Below are positions 1 through 6,605 of a stretch of 20,705 nucleotides of DNA, piece by piece. The notes under the pieces are model-generated. The model searched no databases, was not told where the DNA came from, and saw nothing but the letters and a program-made list of their open reading frames with translations. Position 1 is the stretch's first letter, and each line of letters begins with the position of its first letter. Position numbers and translations under genes: made by a program. Source of the DNA: CAZLQF01 sp964561545 (lineage in GTDB: Bacteria > Bacteroidota > Bacteroidia > CAILMK01 > CAYYUA01). The stretch is from assembly GCA_964561545.1 (NCBI GenBank), contig CAZLQF010000041.1:1-20705 (forward strand). Reading direction: 5' to 3'.

Positions 1-32
1 GCCCAACGAGCTACCATCTGCTCTACCCCGCA
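1..32 (-). tRNA. Initiator tRNA-fMet, 5' part only (cut by window edge)
   Basis: Read on the minus strand from base 32, the sequence gives the 5' half of an initiator tRNA: an acceptor strand GCGGGG preceded by U, then T8, a D-arm with GAGC and GCTC pairing around a GGTAG loop, and the start of the anticodon stem ending GTTGGGC. The run of three G's closing the anticodon stem is a hallmark of bacterial initiator tRNAs. The anticodon loop itself lies outside the window, so the identity rests on the 5' half. Position 1 appears to be U rather than the C common in bacterial initiators. Confidence 0.82.
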
Positions 33-107
33 ATCTTTATTTTTTATGTGAACTTTTAGAGCTTGAATTACGGTTAAAACTTATATGATAACCCTTAAAA
101 GCGAGTG

Positions 108-138
108 CAAATATAAGGGTTTACCAAAAAATCCCAAA
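108..138 (-). promoter_or_regulatory. Promoter of the initiator tRNA gene (Bacteroidota type)
   Basis: On the minus strand TTTG (138-135) and TATATTTG (115-108) are separated by 19 bp. This matches the Bacteroidota sigma-70 consensus of TTTG near -33 and TAnnTTTG near -7. Transcription would start near base 101, leaving about 70 nt of precursor before the tRNA. Both boxes are exact matches with typical spacing, so this is the best-supported promoter in the window. Confidence 0.7.
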
Positions 139-147
139 AATCAGCCT

Positions 148-155
148 TATTTTTG
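148..155 (+). promoter_or_regulatory. Possible -7 box for era-der
   Basis: TATTTTTG fits TAnnTTTG exactly and ends 16 bases before the era ATG, which would give a very short leader. No good -33 TTTG is seen at the usual distance, so support is partial. This 137-bp spacer would hold the divergent promoters of the tRNA and of era. Confidence 0.35.
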
Positions 156-171
156 CAAAAATGATTAACAC

Positions 172-1062
172 ATGACGGATCAAAACTTTAAAGCAGGATT
201 TGTTAACATAATTGGTTATCCCAATGTAGGAAAGTCAACCTTGATGAACGCCTTTTTGCAGGAGAAGCTCTCTATTGTAACGCCCAAAAAACAAACAACC
301 CGTCATCGCATTTTGGGAATGTTGAATGGCGCTGATTACCAAATTGTATTTTCTGATACACCTGGAATTCTTCAACCAAAGTATTTGATGCATGAGAGCA
401 TGATGCGGGCTGTTAATCAAGCTTTAGAAGATGGCGATGTCCTCTTGTATATGGTAGAGCCCACTGATCAATTCCAAAAGCACCAAGATTACTTAGAGAA
501 AATTACCCAAAAAGCCACCCCCCTTTTAATTGTCATTAACAAGGTTGATCTATCAGATCAAGATAAGGTAAAAGAACTCATTAACCAATACAACCATTTA
601 ACCAATGAAAACAATATAATACCCATTTCTGCTACAAATGCCTTTAACACGGATACGCTTCTTCAAAGAATTCTTGAGCTTTTACCAAAAAATCCGGCTT
701 TCTTTCCAGAAGATCAATTAACGGATAAGTCAGAACGTTTTATTGTATCAGAAGTGATACGAGAGAAAGCATTTTTTCAATACAAGGAAGAAATACCTTA
801 TTCGTTGCAGGTTAACATCCTTCGGTTCAAGGAAGAAGCCAAAATAATTCATATAGATGCTGAGATAGTGGCCAATAAAAAATCCCAAAAACACATCATT
901 ATCGGTAAAAATGGTGAAGCCTTAAAAAAAGTGGGGACTAAAGCTCGCAAGGAATTAGAACACTTTTTTGGTAAAAAAATCTACCTTGAACTTTATGTAA
1001 AAATAAGGGAAGGTTGGCGTGAAAATGCAACTTACCTCAATGAATATGGATATGATGTTTAA
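172..1062 (+). CDS. era: GTPase Era, 30S ribosomal subunit assembly
   Basis: Era is a GTP-binding protein that contacts the 3' end of 16S rRNA and assists 30S subunit maturation. The 296-residue product has the family length. It shows the G1 loop GYPNVGKS (residues 15-22), a G2 segment KKQTTRHR (39-46), G3 DTPG (62-65), G4 NKVD (123-126) and G5 SAT near 153. A C-terminal KH RNA-binding domain carries the loop GKNG at about 245-248. The ATG at 172 is preceded by no Shine-Dalgarno sequence, as usual for Bacteroidota. A tiny upstream frame (ATG at 161) ends in a TGA that overlaps the era ATG. The gene lies 21 bp upstream of der in the same direction, so the two probably share a transcript. Confidence 0.96.
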   Translation: MTDQNFKAGFVNIIGYPNVGKSTLMNAFLQEKLSIVTPKKQTTRHRILGMLNGADYQIVFSDTPGILQPKYLMHESMMRAVNQALEDGDVLLYMVEPTDQFQKHQDYLEKITQKATPLLIVINKVDLSDQDKVKELINQYNHLTNENNIIPISATNAFNTDTLLQRILELLPKNPAFFPEDQLTDKSERFIVSEVIREKAFFQYKEEIPYSLQVNILRFKEEAKIIHIDAEIVANKKSQKHIIIGKNGEALKKVGTKARKELEHFFGKKIYLELYVKIREGWRENATYLNEYGYDV

Positions 1063-1083
1063 AGAAGTTAAAATCAATACTGG

Positions 1084-2403
1084 ATGGCAGGAATTGTAGC
1101 AATAGTAGGCCGCCCCAATGTAGGAAAATCCACCCTTTTTAACAGGTTCACCGAAAAACGTACTGCTATCGTGGATGATGTCAGCGGGGTAACTAGAGAC
1201 CGGTTATATGATAGCGTTGAATGGGAAGGCAACCACTTTGACCTTATTGACACTGGAGGTTTTGTACCCAATTCTAATGATATTTTTGAGAAGGCCATTA
1301 GCGAACAGGTCAAAATTGCTATTGAAGAAGCGGATATTCTTTTATTCATGGTAGATGTAAGAACCGGCATTACAAAGGAAGACGAAGAATTTGCTAAAAT
1401 TTTAAAGCGATCTACCAAACCTGTCCTGGTTGTTTGTAACAAATCGGACAATGACAATTATATCAACGATAGCTATGAATTTTACAGGCTTGGATTTCAG
1501 GAGCTATACCCTGTTTCCTCTACTAATGGTACTGGCACATCCGACCTGCTGGATCAAATCAATGAGATTTTGAAAGACAGCTCTGCTGATCACGAACCTT
1601 TTGAAGAAACATCTGATTTGCCTGCATTTGCTATTTTAGGGCGGCCCAATGCCGGTAAATCCACCCTCATCAATGCCTTATTGGATGAAGAACGCAATCT
1701 GGTAACTGATATACCCGGGACTACCAGGGATTCTATAAGCTCTTATTATCAAAAGTTTGGAAGAGAATTTAAGATTATTGATACGGCAGGACTCAGAAAA
1801 AAATCCAAAATTAACGAAGACCTGGAATATTATTCGGTGGTTAGAGCGCTTAAAGCAATTGAAGAAGCCAATGTTTGTTTTTTACTAATCGATGCCCACC
1901 ATGGCTTGGAGACTCAGGATCTAAAGATCATCCAACTTGTTATTGAAAGAAAACGGGGTTTGGTCATCTTGATCAATAAGTGGGATGCAGTAGAAAAAGA
2001 TGAAAAAACCCACCTTGACTATCAAAATTATATTCGCAACAGGTTGTCAGAGATACCTGACGTACCAGTTAAATTCATTTCAGCTTTAAATAAACAAAGG
2101 CTTTTTAAAGCAATAGAAAAAGGCTTAGAAGTTCATAAAAACCTCAACCGCAGGGTTTCTACCCACCAACTAAATGAAGAACTGCTACCAGAAATCCACA
2201 AAAACCCCCCACCCTCCCATAAAGGCAATTTTGTTAAAATTAACTATGTAAACCAATTCAAGCAGAACCCGCCTGGATTTATATTCTTCTGTAACCATCC
2301 CAAAGCCATTCATCAACCTTACAAGAAATTTTTAGAAAATAAGTTAAGAGGGATGTATAGCTTTGAAGGAGTACCAATTCAATTGAAATTTCGGCACAAA
2401 TAA
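1084..2403 (+). CDS. der: GTPase Der (EngA), 50S ribosomal subunit assembly
   Basis: Der is a tandem-GTPase protein required for late 50S ribosomal subunit assembly. Two complete G domains are visible. The first has GRPNVGKS at residues 9-16, DTGG at 56-59 and NKSD at 119-122. The second has GRPNAGKS at 186-193, DTAG at 233-236 and NKWD at 298-301. The remaining ~85 residues form the C-terminal KH-like domain, including the segment NPPPSHKGNFVKINYVNQ typical of this family. The length of 439 residues is normal. The ATG at 1084 is the only reasonable start, since the first G1 motif begins eight residues later. It is the second gene after era, 21 bp downstream. No terminator follows before the small lipoprotein gene, though that gene has its own candidate promoter. 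Confidence 0.96.
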   Translation: MAGIVAIVGRPNVGKSTLFNRFTEKRTAIVDDVSGVTRDRLYDSVEWEGNHFDLIDTGGFVPNSNDIFEKAISEQVKIAIEEADILLFMVDVRTGITKEDEEFAKILKRSTKPVLVVCNKSDNDNYINDSYEFYRLGFQELYPVSSTNGTGTSDLLDQINEILKDSSADHEPFEETSDLPAFAILGRPNAGKSTLINALLDEERNLVTDIPGTTRDSISSYYQKFGREFKIIDTAGLRKKSKINEDLEYYSVVRALKAIEEANVCFLLIDAHHGLETQDLKIIQLVIERKRGLVILINKWDAVEKDEKTHLDYQNYIRNRLSEIPDVPVKFISALNKQRLFKAIEKGLEVHKNLNRRVSTHQLNEELLPEIHKNPPPSHKGNFVKINYVNQFKQNPPGFIFFCNHPKAIHQPYKKFLENKLRGMYSFEGVPIQLKFRHK

Positions 2404-2429
2404 TTTGAATTTATCACGTTTATTTTTAC

Positions 2430-2437
2430 TACTTTTG
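2430..2437 (+). promoter_or_regulatory. Candidate -7 box for the small lipoprotein gene
   Basis: TACTTTTG is an exact TAnnTTTG match. A TTTG at 2404-2407 lies 22 bp upstream, slightly farther than usual. The predicted start of transcription falls about 8-10 bases before an ATG at 2452, which opens a five-codon frame ending on the lipoprotein start codon. Confidence 0.4.
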
Positions 2438-2465
2438 CCGTGCAAAATTAAATGAAGGCAAAGCG

Positions 2466-2657
2466 TTGAGAAAGGCAATACCCTTCTTCTTCTTTTCAGT
2501 TTTAGCTATCATATTCATCAATTCATGTGGCCCATCTGAAGAAGAAAAGAAAAAAGCAGAGCAAAAAGCTGATAGCATTCGTAACCAGATTATGAAAGAG
2601 ATCGAGAAAGAAGTAGAACATAAGGAAGACACGGCTAATATCAAAAAGAAAAAATGA
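2466..2657 (+). CDS. Small charged lipoprotein, function unknown
   Basis: The 63-residue product starts with TTG. This start is chosen because the protein then begins with a textbook lipoprotein signal: basic MRK, a phenylalanine-rich hydrophobic core, and a lipobox ending INSC with Cys21 as the lipidation site. The mature part is only about 43 residues, almost entirely Glu and Lys, and predicted helical; it ends in a run of lysines. A five-codon frame from ATG 2452 stops at TGA 2467-2469, overlapping the TTG start, so re-initiation after that mini-frame is possible. I do not recognise a named family. The good lipobox and the terminator right behind it argue for a real gene. It would sit on the inner or outer membrane facing the periplasm. 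Confidence 0.65.
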   Translation: MRKAIPFFFFSVLAIIFINSCGPSEEEKKKAEQKADSIRNQIMKEIEKEVEHKEDTANIKKKK

Positions 2658-2690
2658 TGGTAGCTAAATTATAAACTCAGTAAACTCTTT

Positions 2691-2720
2691 AAAGGAGTGG
2701 ATTTTTTCTGCTCCTTTTTT
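2691..2720 (+). terminator. Rho-independent terminator after the small lipoprotein
   Basis: AAAGGAG (2691-2697) pairs with CTCCTTT (2711-2717) around a 13-nt loop and runs into a T-tract. It lies 33 bp after the lipoprotein stop codon and separates it from pckA. Confidence 0.75.
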
Positions 2721-2735
2721 ATTGAGCAATCAAAT

Positions 2736-2762
2736 CAAAAAAATTAGATTTAAATTTTTTTG
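2736..2762. repeat. A-tract palindrome upstream of pckA
   Basis: CAAAAAAATT (2736-2745) and AATTTTTTTG (2753-2762) are perfect 10-bp inverted arms around a 7-nt spacer, 40 bp before the pckA ATG. It could be a protein-binding palindrome or simply a bent A-tract element. A near-consensus -7 box (TAATTTCG, 2769-2776, one mismatch) follows directly, placing the palindrome where a regulator could act on pckA transcription. Confidence 0.4.
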
Positions 2763-2801
2763 AATCTTTAATTTCGTTAAACAAAGAAAAAATCAATTAA
2801 C

Positions 2802-4409
2802 ATGAATGAAGTTGGATTGCGAGGGCAAAATGCCACTTTAAATTCCATAGGCTTCGATAATGTTAAAAAAGCCTATTGGAACCTTTCTCTTTCTGAACTA
2901 ATTGAGCACGCTATTGAAAGAGGTGAAGGCAATTTATGCGATAATGGAGCATTTGCTTCTGATACGGGCAAATTTACTGGACGTTCTCCCCAAGATCGTT
3001 TCATCGTGGAAGATGAACAAACCAAAGATACTGTTTGGTGGGGAGAGATCAATTTTAAATTTGATCCTGAAAAATTTGACCAACTGTATAATAAGGTTAT
3101 TAATTACCTTGAAGATAAAGAAGTTTTTGTACGAGATGCTTATGCATGCGCCCATCCCAAGCATAAATTGAATTTAAGAGTGGTTACGGAAACCGCTTAT
3201 CAAAACCTGTTTGCCAGGAACCTCTTCCTTCGGCCCTCTTATGACGAATTAGACGATATCAGGCCCGATTGGCATATTGTTGCTGCCCCTGGTTTTGAAG
3301 CCGATCCGGAGGTTGATGGCACCAGGCAAAAGAATTTTGCCATCATTAACTTTTCCAAAAAAACGATCTTAATTGGCGGAACTGGCTATACCGGAGAGAT
3401 CAAGAAAGGTGTCTTCTCTGTTTTAAATTATATTCTTCCTCAGGAAGAAGGCGTGCTTCCAATGCACTGCTCTGCTAACAAAACAGATGATGAAGATACA
3501 GCCATCTTCTTTGGACTTTCAGGAACGGGTAAAACGACCCTTTCCGCTGATCCAAACCGAAACCTTATTGGAGACGATGAACATGGATGGACCAAGGATG
3601 GAGTCTTTAACTTTGAGGGTGGTTGCTATGCGAAGGTTGTCAATCTTAGTTACAAAAAAGAACCTGAAATTTATAAAGCCTTAAAATATGGCGCTTTACT
3701 TGAAAATATAAGGTTTCACCCCAAAACGCGTGAGGTAGACTACGACAATACTGAAGTTACGGAAAACACCAGAGCCGCCTATCCAATTTACCATATAGAC
3801 AATGCCATTCAGCCATCTTTAGGGGGCATTCCACAAAATATTTTCTTCCTAACAGCAGATGCATTTGGGGTACTTCCGCCCATTAGTAAATTAGACAAAG
3901 GGCAAGCCATGTACCACTTCATTTCTGGCTACACAGCTAAAGTAGCGGGAACTGAAGCAGGTATTGTTGAGCCTCAACCAGCCTTTTCCGCTTGCTTTGG
4001 AGCTCCTTTTCTACCCTTGCATCCAACTAAATATGCTGAAATGCTGGGCAAGAAGATGAATGAAAACAATGTTAACGTATGGCTCATCAATACAGGATGG
4101 ACAGGTGGTCCTTATGGCGTAGGCCATAGAATTAGTCTAAAGTATACCAGGGCCATGATCCAAGCTGCTTTAAAGCACAAACTTGAAGATATAGCTTATG
4201 AAACCGATCCTGTTTTTGGGCTGCACATGCCATCCACTTGCCCCGATGTTCCTTCAGAAGTATTAAATCCCAAGAATACATGGGATGATAAAGATGATTA
4301 TGATAAAAAAGCTCAAAAATTGGCTGAGTATTTCAATAATAATTTTGAAAAATATGCTGATTTTGCCAATGAAGAAATAAGGGCAGCAGCACCAGTCGTA
4401 ACTGCTTAA
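2802..4409 (+). CDS. pckA: Phosphoenolpyruvate carboxykinase (ATP)
   Basis: This enzyme converts oxaloacetate and ATP to phosphoenolpyruvate, CO2 and ADP, the entry step of gluconeogenesis. The 535-residue length is that of the ATP-dependent class. Key features are the substrate-binding segment TGRSPQDRF near residue 60, MHCSAN just upstream of the nucleotide site, the P-loop GLSGTGKT at 238-245, and the metal-binding segment DDEH at 258-261. The ENIRF and NTRAAYP blocks follow further on. The ATG at 2802 gives a normal N-terminus. The gene is flanked by terminators on both sides and appears monocistronic. A palindrome and a near-consensus -7 box precede it, so it may be regulated by carbon status, but that is inference. 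Confidence 0.96.
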   Translation: MNEVGLRGQNATLNSIGFDNVKKAYWNLSLSELIEHAIERGEGNLCDNGAFASDTGKFTGRSPQDRFIVEDEQTKDTVWWGEINFKFDPEKFDQLYNKVINYLEDKEVFVRDAYACAHPKHKLNLRVVTETAYQNLFARNLFLRPSYDELDDIRPDWHIVAAPGFEADPEVDGTRQKNFAIINFSKKTILIGGTGYTGEIKKGVFSVLNYILPQEEGVLPMHCSANKTDDEDTAIFFGLSGTGKTTLSADPNRNLIGDDEHGWTKDGVFNFEGGCYAKVVNLSYKKEPEIYKALKYGALLENIRFHPKTREVDYDNTEVTENTRAAYPIYHIDNAIQPSLGGIPQNIFFLTADAFGVLPPISKLDKGQAMYHFISGYTAKVAGTEAGIVEPQPAFSACFGAPFLPLHPTKYAEMLGKKMNENNVNVWLINTGWTGGPYGVGHRISLKYTRAMIQAALKHKLEDIAYETDPVFGLHMPSTCPDVPSEVLNPKNTWDDKDDYDKKAQKLAEYFNNNFEKYADFANEEIRAAAPVVTA

Positions 4410-4433
4410 TAGAAACATGACATTTAAACAACC

Positions 4434-4471
4434 AAAAAGCCCTTCTGTTACTAATAAGAAGGGCTTTTTTT
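4434..4471 (+). terminator. Strong rho-independent terminator after pckA
   Basis: A 13-bp perfect stem, AAAAAGCCCTTCT (4434-4446) with AGAAGGGCTTTTT (4457-4469), encloses a 10-nt loop and runs into a T-tract. The A-run on the left arm means it could also stop transcripts on the minus strand. Confidence 0.9.
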
Positions 4472-4572
4472 ATGCGTAAACATTCTTTGGTTTTTAAGGA
4501 ACGATTTAAAAGATTTATCCTTTTTGGCAAGTGATAAAATAAAACATTGATCGAAAGACTAAATATAAGGTT

Positions 4573-5691
4573 ATGAGTAGAAATGGTAAGGTTTTGGTAG
4601 CAATGTCTGGTGGTATTGACAGTACCGTCACCGCTGTTATGCTGAAAGAACAAGGCTATGAGGTAATCGGCATGACCATGAAAACCTGGGATTATGAAAC
4701 CTCGGGTGGCAACAAAAAAGAAACCGGTTGCTGTAGTCTTGATTCTATCAATGATGCAAGGGCCATAGCTGTAGAAAATGGGATACCTCATTTCATCCTT
4801 GATATTAGAAACGAATTTGGCGATGCTGTCATACAAGATTTCGTTAATGAATACATCAATGGTAGAACCCCTAATCCTTGTGTTCTTTGCAACACACACA
4901 TCAAGTGGCAAGCATTGCTCAGAAGGGCAGATCAATTAAATTGCGACTACATCGCTACAGGTCACTATGCTAAAGTAAGGTATGAAGATGGTCGTTACAT
5001 CATTTCACGAGGCCGCGATGTTCAAAAAGACCAATCCTATGTACTTTGGGGTCTTAGTCAGAAAAACCTGGCAAGGACAATATTTCCTATGGGTAAATAT
5101 AAAAAGTCAGAAATTTTTGAACTTGCTAAAGACTGGGGTTACAGCGAATTAGCTAATAAGAGCGAAAGTTACGAGATCTGTTTTATACCGGATAACGACT
5201 ATCCCAATTTTTTAAGGCGAAAAGTGGATGGCCTTGAAGAAGAGGTAGAAGGTGGTGATATTGTACTCTCGGATGGTACCAAAGTGGGGAGTCATCGTGG
5301 CTATCCTTTTTATACGATAGGTCAAAGAAGAGGGCTTGGTGTAGCACTCGGAGAGCCTGTTTATGTTACCGAGATCAAACCAGATACTAATACGTTGGTT
5401 GTTGGTACTGGAGACGAACTTCAAAAACGCGGTATGAAGGTTGGCAACGTTAATCTCATCAAATATCCCTTCATTCCTGACAACACAGAAGCTGTTACAT
5501 CAATTCGGTCCAATGACTACGGTTCCATGAGTAATTTAAAACAAACCAATGATCAGGAGGTAGAAGTAACCTTCCATCACGGTGTGAATGCCATAGCTCC
5601 AGGTCAATCGGCCGTTTTTTACGATGGCTATGATGTAATTGGCGGAGGGCATATTCATCAAAGCTTTGATGTCGATCATTCTAACAATTGA
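4573..5691 (+). CDS. mnmA: tRNA-specific 2-thiouridylase MnmA
   Basis: MnmA uses ATP and a persulfide donor to 2-thiolate the wobble uridine (U34) of tRNAs for Lys, Glu and Gln. The 372-residue protein carries the PP-loop SGGIDS (residues 12-17) near its N-terminus. It also has both expected catalytic cysteines: Cys103 in NPCVLCN and Cys203 in YEICF. The central GHYAK block follows the first cysteine, and the C-terminal beta-barrel region includes GQRRGLGV and ends in the conserved APGQSAVFYDG segment. ATG 4573 is chosen because the PP-loop starts eleven codons later. It stands alone between the pckA terminator and a hairpin-rich spacer. The family assignment is secure. Confidence 0.96.
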   Translation: MSRNGKVLVAMSGGIDSTVTAVMLKEQGYEVIGMTMKTWDYETSGGNKKETGCCSLDSINDARAIAVENGIPHFILDIRNEFGDAVIQDFVNEYINGRTPNPCVLCNTHIKWQALLRRADQLNCDYIATGHYAKVRYEDGRYIISRGRDVQKDQSYVLWGLSQKNLARTIFPMGKYKKSEIFELAKDWGYSELANKSESYEICFIPDNDYPNFLRRKVDGLEEEVEGGDIVLSDGTKVGSHRGYPFYTIGQRRGLGVALGEPVYVTEIKPDTNTLVVGTGDELQKRGMKVGNVNLIKYPFIPDNTEAVTSIRSNDYGSMSNLKQTNDQEVEVTFHHGVNAIAPGQSAVFYDGYDVIGGGHIHQSFDVDHSNN

Positions 5692-5701
5692 TAGTCAGAT
5701 T

Positions 5702-5749
5702 CTTAAATTTAAAGGGTTTAAATTATTAAGAAACCAATTTTTTAATTGG
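5702..5749. repeat. Two AT-rich palindromes after mnmA
   Basis: An inverted repeat AATTTAAA-GGG-TTTAAATT with flanking CTTAA/TTAAG (5702-5730, one bulge) is followed at once by CCAATT-TTTT-AATTGG (5734-5749). Neither is followed by a long T-tract, so they are poor rho-independent terminators. They may protect the 3' end of the mnmA transcript or bind protein. Confidence 0.4.
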
Positions 5750-5792
5750 GTCCTGTTATTAATACCCTAATGGCTCAAAATCTTTTGGTAAC

Positions 5793-5849
5793 ATGCTCTG
5801 CTTTATTTATTAAAGTTGAAGAAACATCAACTTTTACCCATCAGAGCAT
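5793..5849 (+). promoter_or_regulatory. Nested hairpin ahead of the lipoprotein/subtilase pair
   Basis: An outer helix ATGCTCTG (5793-5800) with CAGAGCAT (5842-5849) encloses an inner 8-bp helix AAAGTTGA (5812-5819) with TCAACTTT (5827-5834) and a 7-nt loop. Both helices are perfect. The structure ends 33 bp before the next ATG. It could be a leader element, a cruciform-forming operator or a weak terminator. The sequence alone does not decide. Confidence 0.45.
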
Positions 5850-5882
5850 CATTCAAAATTTAAATTTAATTATATTTAAGCC

Positions 5883-6605
5883 ATGTTAGAAAGGCTTTTG
5901 AAAAATCTGTGCTTCTTTATAGGTGCTTTATTAGTTTTTATAAGCTGTGAAGAGGAACAAGAATTGGCTGAGCCCGTCCCTTATTTTAGCAATTACATCA
6001 CTATTTCCAAAGGAACCACCTGGTCTTACAGCGTAGATTCTCTCGCTTATAGCGACTTTGATGAAGAAAATAAAATCGACACCTTCCAATACATAATAGA
6101 AAATGAAATCATAGACCTTGTTGATTCTTCAGAAGGTGTTAAAGAATACGTGGCCATCAGAAATTATAAGAAGACGGACTCCTCCATTCCCTACAAATCT
6201 TTGAAATATAAAATTGAAAAAACCAAAGAGCAATACCGGGTTTTTATTAACAACCGAATGACCGTTAAACTAACCTTTCCTGTTAAAGAAGGTAAAAACT
6301 GGGACGCTAATTCATTCAATGCTCAACCCGAAAAAACTTACCGTTTTCAAAACGTTCATGCACCCTTCAGTGATCAAGGAATGCATTTCGACTCAACTTC
6401 AACAGTTGTTCAAAAAGATCAAGAAAATCTGATTTCCAGGGATTTTAGTCGAGAAATTTATGGCTTAGGGTCAGGCATGGTGTTTAAAGAAAAATTAGAC
6501 CTGGAAGTAAGAGATACGGCAACTCCGCCAGCTTCTATACCTTGGGAAGAAAAAGCCAATGTAGGTTATATCCTCCGGTACCATCTAAAAAATTACGAAC
6601 CGTAA
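5883..6605 (+). CDS. Lipoprotein of unknown function, paired with a subtilase
   Basis: The 240-residue product begins with a lipoprotein signal ending FISC, with Cys22 as the lipidation site followed by Glu-Glu-Glu. Acidic residues right after the cysteine are the pattern reported to send Bacteroidota lipoproteins to the cell surface. The mature region is beta-rich and includes a GTTWSYSVDS segment, reminiscent of small extracellular beta-barrel or lipocalin-like folds. I do not recognise a family. Its stop codon is immediately followed by the ATG of the S8 protease, so the two are certainly co-transcribed and probably translationally coupled. A shared role at the cell surface is inference from this arrangement. 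A folded element precedes the gene. Confidence 0.85.
   Translation: MLERLLKNLCFFIGALLVFISCEEEQELAEPVPYFSNYITISKGTTWSYSVDSLAYSDFDEENKIDTFQYIIENEIIDLVDSSEGVKEYVAIRNYKKTDSSIPYKSLKYKIEKTKEQYRVFINNRMTVKLTFPVKEGKNWDANSFNAQPEKTYRFQNVHAPFSDQGMHFDSTSTVVQKDQENLISRDFSREIYGLGSGMVFKEKLDLEVRDTATPPASIPWEEKANVGYILRYHLKNYEP

Noticed and set aside
4333..4935. 200-codon minus-strand frame across the pckA/mnmA junction
   Set aside because: It lies antisense to two well-identified genes and crosses the strong terminator; the translation has no recognisable domain.
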